Below are positions 47,735 through 59,250 of a stretch of 64,000 bases of DNA, one piece after another; position 1 is the first letter of the stretch, and each line of letters starts with the position of its first letter. A program made the position numbers and the translations under genes. The stretch is from Hofstenia miamia (Eukaryota > Xenacoelomorpha > Acoela). Location of the stretch: positions 641,501 to 705,500 of the forward strand of contig SCFE01000010.1 in the NCBI GenBank assembly GCA_004352715.1. Direction: 5' to 3'. The notes under the pieces were generated by a model. The model made no database searches. It was given only the letters and a program-made list of their open reading frames with translations, and was not told the DNA's origin.

Positions 47735-48620
47735 TTGATATTTTTTTCAAACTGGTCGCCAATCATTAATAGTGTTCCTCAAGGAATCATACTAGGCCCA
47801 CGGCTTTTTAATCTTTATGTGAATGACATGAAGGAAATTCTCGTCTGCGAAATAACACAATACGCCAATGATACATCTGTTTACTATCGAAATGAATCCT
47901 TAGATAACGCTGTAAAAGTTATTGAATCGAATATATGAAATTGAGCAAGCATTTTAACATGCATAGATTGTCTATTAACCCGAAAAAATGAATTTTGCAT
48001 AATGCCATTTTTTTTAGAAAAATACGGACATTTCTGACTAATCGATTAACTTCAATAATGCATCTATACATTCGCTAGTAAGTCTAAATATCTAGAAGTA
48101 ACAATAGATTCAAAGCTTAATTTCAAATCGCAAATAAATATTAAGAAATGGCTGTTGGTATTAGAAAGATATCTAATTTTTCATAAAAGTTACCTCCAAT
48201 TGCAATAATTCAAATGTTTCATGCTTACGTTATGAGCAATCTAAGCTATGCAAATATCTTATATACTAAAGTATACAGCCTAATTATAAAAAAGCTTCGA
48301 GTTCAAGTAAAATGGGCATTAAATGGTTGTAATAAAAACTCTTTTAAAACAAAAGATTATAATTTTCCACAAGAGTTAATTATTTACAATCATATTTATT
48401 CAAATTCTTTAATAAAATTCCACCCTACGACGAGATATTGTCGACACAGTGTAAAACTATCACAAAACTATTCACGTTAAATTTAATAGCAATTATTAAT
48501 ACTCCAATTTATCACTGGAATAAATTTCCAAAATAAATGAAAATAATACACAACTTGAACAATTCAAGAACGAGCTAAAATCGTTTATACTAAAAAAAGT
48601 TTATATCAGGTAAATCATTA
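47735..48620 (+). pseudogene. second LINE reverse-transcriptase fragment, 5' truncated
   Basis: Reads INSVPQGIILGPRLFNLYVN then ITQYANDTSVYYRNESL, the VPQGSILGPLLF and YADDT blocks, with the catalytic YADD changed to YAND. C-terminal pieces at 48214-48480 (MFHAYVMSNLSYANILY, a match to the ..SLVLSHLNYGI.LW block). Begins directly after the (TTC)n tail of the preceding LINE, so it lies head-to-tail with it. Confidence 0.8.
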
Positions 48621-48676
48621 GTAGGACTTAAATTTAATAATTGCGACTACACAATCCATCGAAATTAGTAAACTAT

Positions 48677-48931
48677 CCAGAGCAGGCCCATGCTTCGCAT
48701 TTGCAAGTTATGGGGCCATGGTCCGCAGAGTTGAATAATTTTTTCGCAGTTTCCCTCATATGAAATAGTTTCGCACTTTTCATTGAATTTTTTTAATAGA
48801 ATGGCATTATTATTTTATATATTTTCACTAACTTAGTAACAGAATATTAGAATTAATCCTATGTAGTTTTGCATCCAGGATGCCAAGTGACCCAACATGA
48901 AAGGCCCTGCCACTCCTTCGCCACGGCCCTG
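48677..48931. mobile_element. possible MITE with CAG(G/A)GC... ends
   Basis: CAGAGCAGGCCCATGCTTCG at left and the complement of CAGGGCCGTGGCGAAGGAGT at right are weak inverted repeats enclosing an A/T-rich body. No target duplication matched. Tentative. Confidence 0.35.
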
Positions 48932-49039
48932 ATACTGAGTCAGTAATTGCTCATTTGTTTTTATTCGTTTATTATATGTAATTGTAACTATTAACGACGC
49001 TATTCCTTTGAAAACATCAGTTTTATATTGCAAAAATTT

Positions 49040-49137
49040 AAAAATTGCCGCATTAAGTGTAGTATTAGCAGCATTTTGTTGAGGTGTTTAGTTATGCCAA
49101 TGTACTACACTTAGTAAGAAATTCTATTCTAATGAAT
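49040..49137 (+). mobile_element. LINE 3' end with ATTCT tail, second copy
   Basis: Near-identical to 26595-26725 across GCATTAAGTGTAGTATTAGC and GTTATGCCAATGTACTACAC, ending AAGAAATTCTATTCTA. It shows the family is dispersed with a fixed 3' end. Confidence 0.7.
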
Positions 49138-49375
49138 ATAGATTATCTAATCTTACTTCCATACAGATTTTCAAAAAAATTTTAAGTAGTGATAAGCAAA
49201 ATGGATTTAGTGCATGTTTTCATTACAATATGCTGGTTTTAAAACCAGTGAAAAATGGTGAAAAAATTAGGTAGGACTTTCCAATTACTATCTAATGGCA
49301 GTTTTCGGTTGCCCCCGACAGGACTCTGGCTATCCATACAATTCAAATGCAATTTTTTCAAATTGATTATCACGT

Positions 49376-49992
49376 TTATGAATTAACTATTCATGATATG
49401 TTGAAGGACATAAAAAGAATTCATAAATGCAGTTATGAAAAAAATAATCGTTTTATTATGAAATAAACAAGTGGTCAAATGAGATAATTTTAATAAATTT
49501 AATTAATTAATTTGATAAGTTCTAGGAAAGGGCATTGTCCAAGTGAAATCTAAATTTTGGTGAATATTTCACAAAACCTACTCAACACTTTGCTTTATAT
49601 ATGTAATTCGTTTAAATATTCTATCTGTAGTGCATTTTCGGGTCACCCTATCGTCAGTAAGAGTAAATATGTTCAAGTTTTAAGCTCAGATATTAACTAC
49701 AGACCGCAATATGAAGAATGATCCCATGAATTAAATATTCATGATATGTTGAAGGACATAAAAAGAAATCATAAATGCAGTCAAATGAGATAATTTTAAT
49801 AAATTTAATTAATTAATTTGATAAGTTTTAGGAAAGGGCATTGTCCCAGTGAAATCTAAATTTTGGTGAATATTTCACAAAACCTACTCAACACTTTGCT
49901 TTATATGTAATTCGTAGTGCATTTTCGGGTCACCCTATCGTTCAAGTTTTAAGCTCAGATATTAACTACAGACCGCAATATGAAGAATGATC
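49376..49992 (+). repeat. tandem duplication, unit about 355 bp, second copy with clean deletions
   Basis: Unit 1 (about 49376-49735) and unit 2 (about 49736-49992) share long identical runs (ATTCATGATATGTTGAAGGA; TAGGAAAGGGCATTGTCC; CAGACCGCAATATGAAGAAT). Unit 2 lacks three blocks of about 40, 17 and 18 bases but has few substitutions. Confidence 0.9.
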
Positions 49993-51157
49993 CCCTCACA
50001 ATCCATGTAAGCCCTGAAATTTGAAATTTCATATTCAGGCAACATTTACTTACAATGCTTTTAAATAATACGTACATTTTAAAATAAAGATAAAAACAAT
50101 ATTTATTGAAAGGAATCTGAAACATACAGATAAGAACTTTTACGAATTTTACCCCTAGAAACGATTGGGTCATCCGTGACCCATAGATTTTTGCTGCAAA
50201 ATATATTTCGAACAAAATGCATACGGATTATGTTGTGATCCCTCTAACATCAATATTTACTAAAAAAAATTGGTAAAATTGCTACAGAATTTCTTACATT
50301 GTTAAAGGGTTAAATACTCGGGTCTGAATTTATTTGTTCAAATTATCATTCTAATTCGTTTAGTAACTATAAAACAATTTGTTATGCAAGTTAAGTAAGC
50401 AAATTTTGAAATCTAAGAAATGCAAGTTTAAATACTATAGCAGACTTGAAATTTAACAGTAAAGCTTTGATGTTCTTCGATTTACATTGGTAAGCATGCA
50501 TACTTAGTGGTATACTTTTCATATTTGCTATTTTCTCTGAATAGTTATATTACGCACTCGAAAAACTCACTTATAAAACGTACTCTAAAATATATCAGTA
50601 CAGATTGCTTATTAAATACTATTCTATAGCTGATAATACAAATTTTTTAAGTGATGCATGCCTAAAATCAGAGTATTCTAAAATTGAGAAATGTTAAATA
50701 GCTTGAGAACGCAGTATTTGGGAAAATAATTCTAAAACTACTTTTCAGTTTTCCCAATTACATCAGCCTAAAATTATAATTTTGATTAAAAATTAATTCA
50801 GCAACTTTAGAACATTAAAGGTTAAAGATAAAATCACTACTTTAACAAAATTATAACATACACATTTCAACTTACTAAAAGTAAAAAAACTTTGATGCAA
50901 TAGAATGAAAACTTCTGGGAACACATTAAAAATAGTTCATCAAATTATAATATATAGTGCATGGTACAACATCTAATTAGTGGAAGGAAAACATCAAACG
51001 CGCGAAATCTTTATAATTGGCAAGTAAAAATAGTACACAATTATAGATACAAATATAGCTAAACTTGCAAGCTAAAAAGAGCTTTCACAAAATAAAAACA
51101 TACTATTTACAAAAAATTCACTATTTTTCCTAAACTATGTATAATTTAAACGCGAAA
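49993..51157. other. 3' flank of the myosin gene
   Basis: AT-rich DNA downstream of the myosin stop codon on the minus strand, including its 3' UTR. No other gene is recognised. Confidence 0.5.
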
Positions 51158-53035
51158 TTAGGAAAGCCAATCAAATTTCAAAGATTTCGCTTTGTGCAGA
51201 GTTTCCCCATAGTCCGTAACCAACTGTCCGATAATTTTGCCGAGAGTGGTTTGGAAAACAAACTTTCTCTCGTCTTTAGTGACGATCATAACTGAATGGA
51301 GAGATGGGTTGAACTCTGAAATGCTTTCGAAAGGAATGTCGTCAACTTTCACTAAGCTTTTGATGGTGAAAACTGATAAGCCGTTTTCATCGACGCCCAA
51401 CAGGAGCTTTTTGTCTAATGTGCTGGAATACATATTTTGTACTTCAAAAACACTCATCCCCCAAGTAGTAAAGTTTTGCATTAGATTTACAACGTCGGCA
51501 TTTGAAATGACAAAGTCATTGTCGCGTGACTCATAAATTTCACGGTGAACCGCTTCGATCTGTTCCAAGCTAATATCACCATGGAGAGACTTGGGGAGTC
51601 TTTGATTAATAAGGTTGGTATATTCTGCATGATCACCGATACCCTTGTTCTTACTATCCCTCGCTTTTAATGCGGCCAGATACGCAATAAATTGAATTGC
51701 TTCGATTGGGAGAATTGGAAATTTCGAGTTATAAATATCACTAAGTGCTTGATGAAAGAGCAAACTAGCCTCGACATCCATGGTGACGGACTGCTTAGCA
51801 TTCACGAACAGTCTTCGTTTGAAGGCAAGATAACATACAGGCACTGTTTTCACGTTTAATAATTCCCATTTTACTAGTAAATCACAAACTTTTTGATGAG
51901 GCATAATGAGAGTTTCCGCGGTTTCCGGCTGCATTTTTATTATCTCATATAATGCATAACCATGAAAAATCCCAGATAAAGCTATTTTGTCCATAATTTG
52001 CTTAACCACTGTTTCACCTGATGCCCAAGATTCGAATTCAATTTTACGAGAGGCGTTGTCAGAGAAATGAACCTTAAGAGACACCGGCTTGCATTTACAT
52101 GTGAACTGAATTTCGAGAGCTGAAGGTGCTCGAGTTCGCTTTTCGATTTCCACAGACTTAGACAAGCATTTTAAAGCGTACTGGGCGTAGCGTCCAACTT
52201 CAGATGAACCTGAGCTTAAAAGTCTTAATGTACAATCAACATAGGCCTTAACCAATTCATTGCTTGGAACAAGAGTGTTCGCAACCGACGCAATTATTTC
52301 AAAAATTTTGATATCCTTATTGTCGAATGGCTCAGTAATTTGCTTCATTAGTTGCAAATACAGCTCATCAACGAGATCAGGCCGATTGTAACAAGTATTG
52401 ATGATAATTTTAATGATTTCGATTGGCTTGGAAGGATCCACCGATTCTAGAGCCTCTTTCTCATCCTTGAAAATACCACAATAAATTAGGATAGAAACAA
52501 ACATTCTGGAAGCCAGTTCGTAATATCGTGAGTCATCATTTTCCAAAAGGGTTTCTTGAAGAGGATACTTCCTCCACATCCAAAAAGTATTAGAAACTAC
52601 GGACCCTGGAGTTGTCAGAATGGGTTTTTTAACTACTCGTTTCGACTTTTTGGATTTCAGTGTACCGGTTTTAGCAACTTGATTAGTGCTCATCTCTTCT
52701 TCTATAAGTTTATGATTTAAGAGGTATTTATCATCCTTTTTGGTATCGAAAAGCTTTTGCCTGATTTCTGTTATAGTCTTCATTAACTTTTGTCTACCTT
52801 CATCGCGGAGACTGCCTTTCCGCAAAAGATCTACTTTCTTCTTGGATTTTAAGTAAGAAAGTCTTGAGCAGTAGGCATTAACGATTGCGGTTATATCCTC
52901 TCGATATTCCGATTCAATTTCAAAAGTCCTTTGCTCTCCTGGTTTCCCTTTGTCATCTAATTTGAAGGTGATGGAATCTTCCTCTTCGTCAATAAATAGT
53001 CCTTCGATTCTTTCATAATCATATGCAAGTATTCG
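51158..53035 (-). CDS. myosin last exon: end of FERM-1, linker, MyTH4-2, FERM-2
   Basis: 1878 nt; acceptor TTTCTTTAG, stop TAA at 51160-51158. The first 60 residues finish F3 of FERM-1 (RTFEIESEYREDITAIVNAY). About 100 charged residues follow (KSKKSKRVVKKP) with no SH3-like ALYDF motif. MyTH4-2 starts WMWRKYPLQETLLENDD and includes IIINTCYNRPDLVDELYLQL; FERM-2 runs from IQFTCKCKPVSLKVHFSDNA through LLFHQALSDI to the C-terminal LKFDWLS, close to the protein end as in other MyTH4-FERM myosins. Confidence 0.95.
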   Translation of the reverse strand, partial: RILAYDYERIEGLFIDEEEDSITFKLDDKGKPGEQRTFEIESEYREDITAIVNAYCSRLSYLKSKKKVDLLRKGSLRDEGRQKLMKTITEIRQKLFDTKKDDKYLLNHKLIEEEMSTNQVAKTGTLKSKKSKRVVKKPILTTPGSVVSNTFWMWRKYPLQETLLENDDSRYYELASRMFVSILIYCGIFKDEKEALESVDPSKPIEIIKIIINTCYNRPDLVDELYLQLMKQITEPFDNKDIKIFEIIASVANTLVPSNELVKAYVDCTLRLLSSGSSEVGRYAQYALKCLSKSVEIEKRTRAPSALEIQFTCKCKPVSLKVHFSDNASRKIEFESWASGETVVKQIMDKIALSGIFHGYALYEIIKMQPETAETLIMPHQKVCDLLVKWELLNVKTVPVCYLAFKRRLFVNAKQSVTMDVEASLLFHQALSDIYNSKFPILPIEAIQFIAYLAALKARDSKNKGIGDHAEYTNLINQRLPKSLHGDISLEQIEAVHREIYESRDNDFVISNADVVNLMQNFTTWGMSVFEVQNMYSSTLDKKLLLGVDENGLSVFTIKSLVKVDDIPFESISEFNPSLHSVMIVTKDERKFVFQTTLGKIIGQLVTDYGETLHKAKSLKFDWLS

Positions 53036-56000
53036 CTAAAGAAACGAATGTTAAAATGCAAATCTATTTCATATGCTTTAATAACTTGAATATAATACGT
53101 TGCTATTTATACATATTGTGGAACTAGAGCTAAACTCTGATATATAAAAATCGCAAAGTAAACAAAAATACATTTTGCAAAAATAGGCGATAACGTATCA
53201 CATTTTTTAACAGCTTCCAGACAGCGGAATTGGGGAATATTATTGCTTACTTAGACATAAAACCGAATGCGCTTGATGTTTACTGATATTATGTAAAACC
53301 ATGGGTGTTGCTCTGAACTCCAGATGAGTTACCGGTACTTCAATAAAATTGATCAAAATTGAATCCGATACAGATGTATTGAAAGGAGAAAGTAAAAGAT
53401 TATTAGTGTAGAAACGTTTATCTTACAATTGCAGAAACAAAATATTTAACTAAAAAGCTAGAATGGAACTTGCAACTAAAAAAATTACTAAAGTTGCACA
53501 AAATTTCGATACACTTGAAAACTAGTTTACAGGCTCACTTAAGCAATTATTCAAGGAAACTAAAGGCAATAAACTTAAATGCTGTTGAAATTCGGTCAGT
53601 GAATTGTGCAACATGTGCTATTAATGTGACAAAAACTGCAAATTAATGTAAATACATTGTATTCGAAATTACAGGGGAATTACAAGAACACAAAAACCGC
53701 CATATGTCGTTTCGTTTCCATTTTAAAAATATTTGAAAACCATAGGTTTATCGCATTAAATCAGGCGCTTCCTTTGTAATAATTTATTAAGTATAAGCAT
53801 ACCTTTTTGTCATCCGTTCGCAGAAACTGAATTCCATCTCGTGATACTGCAAGAGTAACTTCTTTAGCGTGGTCCCAGAATCCTCGATAGATAACGGGGT
53901 AAAATGCACAACCAAACATGGGGAACTGAGTGCATACTTTTAGATAAAGAATCCGGGCATTCTGCTGAGTAACTTGCTGCGAGACAGATTTGTGCTGATC
54001 AGCGATTCGCAAACTCCAGTCAATTTTCTTGTACAGGTTTATGATCCTCTTGGGCAGGAATTGGTGGAAATTGCGATAACGAGTTAAACGCTCATATTCT
54101 TGATAAGGTCCATACATTGCTTGGGCCTGAAGTCCAGCTAATGTTAAAGCCTGGTGTTCGGAGACTGCAAATTCATCTAACTAAATTGAGCAACTTTAAC
54201 TGATAGTATTTAATAAATCGACACGTATAATTAAAATATCAAAAAACTAGTAAATGAACTCATCAAGTTTCAACTACAAACTTCGAATTTAATTGGTGAT
54301 TACGATTACAATAATTTGGTTGAATGCGTTGATTGACGTAATTTAACGAAAAACGTGTTTATTTCAATCAATTACATGCTGAAATGAAATAAATTTCTGT
54401 ACTCTTCAAAATATTGATACATAATATCAACATTTTTATATTTACAAAGATTGTATTCTTCATTCCGATCTTGCAAATTCGAGCATTCCCAACAAACGCA
54501 TAATAGATATATTATACGCATGCACAGTGCTGTCAAGCTAACAGATAACAGAACAACTTTTTAAATGCACCAGGCAAAAAAGCTATAATTGGCTATAGAG
54601 TTGCCTGATGCATTCATATGTCTTTGATAATTTTGTTTTTAAGAATTTTCGGCCCATGATAAAATTAACAAATTCATCAAGTCATTGTTGACGTTAAAGT
54701 AATATGAAGTAATGCCGATCCTACACTTTGAGCTACTGCGAATAATCCGGTTGATGCGGCTGTTTAGCTTTATTACTAGATAAAAAGGCATCAATATTAA
54801 CGATTTATGAGGTATGACATTGTCATAAATCAATGAGTGAAGTTCAATTTTATGTACATGAAAAATTTTTTTCGTATTCATAGATTATCTCGTGGTTAAA
54901 ATCATCCGTGTTACTTCAAACTCAATGCTTTTCATTATATGCGTTCTTCACCCAACAACGATTTTTATCAATGAAAATCACATTACCTCGGTCTGCTACT
55001 TAATACGATTCTTAAGCAACGTTGGCTCGATTTCCTTTGGAATATGCCAATAGCTGTTATTAGACCCATTTCAATATAGGGTGAGAATTGACCTCTAGAT
55101 TGTAATAAAAATTAACATATACAGATACATCACTCATTGTTCAGCAATAGGGTCCACACAAGCAATCGGATTATTAACATTTCATTCATTGCATAATCAA
55201 CAATCTGATTTAGATTCTCAATGGCATCCTGCATCCATGAGGAAACAAATTGAATATTTATAATTAAGAATTCTATATTTTATATTCACATGTTATATAC
55301 TACACATGCATACCAGAAGCTTCAAAACTAGTTTTATCCATAGTTTACAAATCTAAAATGCTGTTGACAGCTTAGGTGTTTTTATTGGGAATACAAAATA
55401 AAACATGAACAGGAAGCCTAAACTTTGTATTATTATGCTGTGCTAACAAAAGAATGATCACCATAAAAAACATATCGGTAAGATACGTAAAAACTAGAAA
55501 ACATGAGTACATCAAGTATATGATTTAGCAATAAAAAATCTATAGGCTCAACCTTTAGGGACGATATAGACCACTTTTGATACCAGTGATGTGAACAAAT
55601 AATGTATGCAAAAGTTAACCGCTTCCCTATTTTGATTGACTCATTTTCAGAAGATTACTAGAGACCAATTGTTACAAATGACTTTACTTTAAACAAAATA
55701 ACCAGTAAAGAATATCGTAAACATTAACAGATATGAAATTGAATTATCCGAAACTAAAACTTACTTCAACAATTGACCGCACGACTTGAATGAAAATCAA
55801 TTCGTACTCGACTGGATCCGAGATAAACTCCAAGTCTTTGAAGACTCTCTTTAAAATGATGAATTTCTTCTTGACAAATTTGTGTTTTTTCTTTTTCTTA
55901 GCAAAGTCCGCCTCTTCCCTAAAAATAATTTCAAAATAATGAATTTTTAGATAAATTATTTGAAGGTGCTGAAAGAATAAAATATAGACAAGAGCCTAAT

Positions 56001-59000
56001 ATTAAATTTTAAAATAGAATTATTTAGTATTGGTTTAACTAGATAGAAAGGAGCTAATTGAACGAAAGGATATGATACACTTCTAAACTAGATCACGCTT
56101 TACATTTTCTGTAAAACTATGATATAATACAATTAGAAATAACTCGGTTACCTTTAAATTGTTCTAAAACAATCTTAATTAAGTAAACAATACAAGAATA
56201 AAAAATGTAAACAAGATGAGAATTGTATCAATATTTCTCAAAAAATTACTTTGTAAAATGACATTGCTACAACCGAGACATTTGATATCTGAGCAATGCA
56301 ATTCCATTTGAAATATGATTTAAAAATATTAATTATTGAATTTAGAATTTTGGAAGATACCTTTCCCATTTATAGATGTAATCAGCCAGACAAGACTGAG
56401 AACGAATATAAACTTCAGCCTGGACTGAACTTTCATAGATCGCCCATCCCACAGTGCTCTGAAGGGAAAGCATCTGTCCCAGTTTCTCCAACATGTTGTG
56501 AGTTGTAAAGAGTGGTTCAATACCCCCGCGCATACATCTGCCATCAGCCAAGTAAAACTGCGACGGTATTAGACCTCGTCCAACAATAGCTTTAATTTCC
56601 GTCATACTGGGAGGACATTTACGCTCAGAATAACGAACAGTCAGCAGCAAATCCATGCACGACCGAGCATAAGTCTAAACATACGATTTCGAAATTGCTG
56701 CAGAAAATAGTTTATAAAGTTTAGAAACATTTATTAATACACATTTTATATTACATTAGCCCGTGCGATGTTCTATTTATGAGTCAACACTGATCCACCT
56801 TTGCGAAATTTGGTCGCAGTCTCGTATAAAGGTACTTGCAAACAATCTAATATGTGTTGCAGTGAGCTTATCGTTGTTAAATTCTAAACTCCCCAAATTA
56901 GAAACATTTTAGTTTAGGAAAAGTCAGGTGTGAAAACGGGTCGATCTGTGGGTAGGGTCGAAGGTCATTAAATAACATTGATATTACTTATTACCTGTAG
57001 AGGTTTTTGCTACATTGAGCGATTGAACGGTGAGTTACATGCAACAGTTCTGTTGCATGATAACTAATACATAGCAAGCATTTAATTTGCCCACTACTGG
57101 CTAGATATTTATGCGTGAAAACACAGTTTTGTTTGTTTTTAGGGACATGTTGCCGTCTTAAAACCTAATCTCCATTGAAGTTAATTTAAACTGCGTAGAT
57201 TGCACTACATATACCATATTTTTCAGCTCTAATCTTGCTCCGTCAAACATTGCCATGGTGAAAAATCGATATCTGTTTGAAGTGCAAACTAGCTTCATAA
57301 ATGATGAGGGACCGATCCGGAGATGTTCGTTTTCTTAGAATTATATTATGTTCTAAAATTTTATGAAATTTATGTTGTTAACTTTAGTTTTTAAATTGGT
57401 CTTAGCGGTCAGCAGCAAATCCATGCACGACCGAGCATAAGTCTAAACATACGATTTCGAAATTGCTGCAGAAAATAGTTTATAAAGTTTAGAAACATTT
57501 ATTAATACACATTTTATATTACATTAGCCCGTGCGATGTTCTATTTATGAGTCAACACTGATCCGCCTTTGCGAAATTTGGTCGCAGTCTCGTATAAAGG
57601 TACTTGCAGACAATCTAATGTGTTGCAGTGAGCTTATCGTTGTTAAATTCTAAACTCCCCAAATTAGAAACATTTTAGTTTAGGAAAAGTCAGGGGTGAA
57701 AACCGGTCGACCTGCGGGTAGGGTCGAAGGTCATTAAATAACATTGATATTACCTTATTACCTGTAGAGGTTTTTGCTACATTGAGCGATTGAAACGGTG
57801 AGTCCACATGCCAGTGTTCTGTTATGACAACTAATACATAGCAAGCATTTAGTGTTGTTTTTAAATACAATTAGTAATCCCAATCCCATGGGCCGGAGTT
57901 TTGTTTGTTTTTCAAGTGATCATTTTACAGTTTTAAATACCTAATCTCTATTTAAGTTAGAATTAATTTGCATACATTGAACTGCATTTACCACATTTCG
58001 TAAGTTACTTTCTTTTTGGAACAATTTCATTAAACAATAAATTCAATTATTAGTTTATGATAATGATTTCTAACGTACTGCATACACTTAAAAACAATTG
58101 TAATTAAAATACCACCAAAAGTATAAAAAATTTAAATATTAAGTGACAGCAGATTCCGATAAAAACATTAGCTTAAACAGCAATGCTAGGATTTTAAAAG
58201 AACTAAATTAAAAATATTATTGCAAAACAAGTTAACATATTAAAATAGCAGTTGAAATAAGAAAATACATCGTGAATATATGCCTTCTCCAAACAAACGT
58301 ACATAGAAATGATTAAACGAAATTAAGCATTTAACACTAAAACAGCCAATGCGGCAAATATGCCCGCACTCTATAATTGTCTTTCATTTATATTTAAACT
58401 AAAAAAGATTTAACGTTAAAAATTAACGTTAATTACTGAAATAGGCCCTTTTTTAATCTGATATAGTCAAATTTAAAAGTATTAAATTTGTTTCAAAATA
58501 AAAGCAATATACACTATTATATTCAATGCGGTCAAAATGACCGCATTCTACGAATCATTTAAAAATAGTTACTATAAAAGATACACGTTGTTTCTTTCCT
58601 TATGATTACTTGATATGCGTACTCGCATATTTATGGGGTTTGTATAACATATACTGTGTATGTAATGGAAGAGAGACTGAATGAAAAAAATCGACTAATC
58701 ACTTTATTATTTTTGTGAGTGTGTTTGCTGTAATGACTTCGAAACGTGCTGCAGCTAATAAAGCTTTGCAAACTTTGTGGGTAAAAATGATAAAATTGTT
58801 ATAGAAATCATACGATTTATTGAACTTATTTATAATCTTACATAATACATTAGAAGCAATGTGCGGTCAAAGGGGAAAAGGAAGTACACTTATATACAAT
58901 AGATTTACAATGGTGTAAAATTGTGTTTCAGTTTGTTGACACAGGAAACATTTTGACGACCAACTAAGACTTATATCTAGTACGTATGTATGTACACTAC

Positions 59001-59216
59001 GGTTACGAATGCTTTCTAGAAAAGTCTTTTCCCGAAAAAAGTGAAATATAAATGATAAGCTCAAACATTTTCTGACCATTTTATTTAGCCGTATTTAATC
59101 AGTTTCATTTGAGTATGCTTAGCATATTATTGAATAACAAATAACGACAGTTGATAAAATTTTCAAAAAATGAAGAGATTTCTAACTTTTTACGATTAGG
59201 GACTCTTTCTATATAC

Positions 59217-59250
<34 letters not shown>

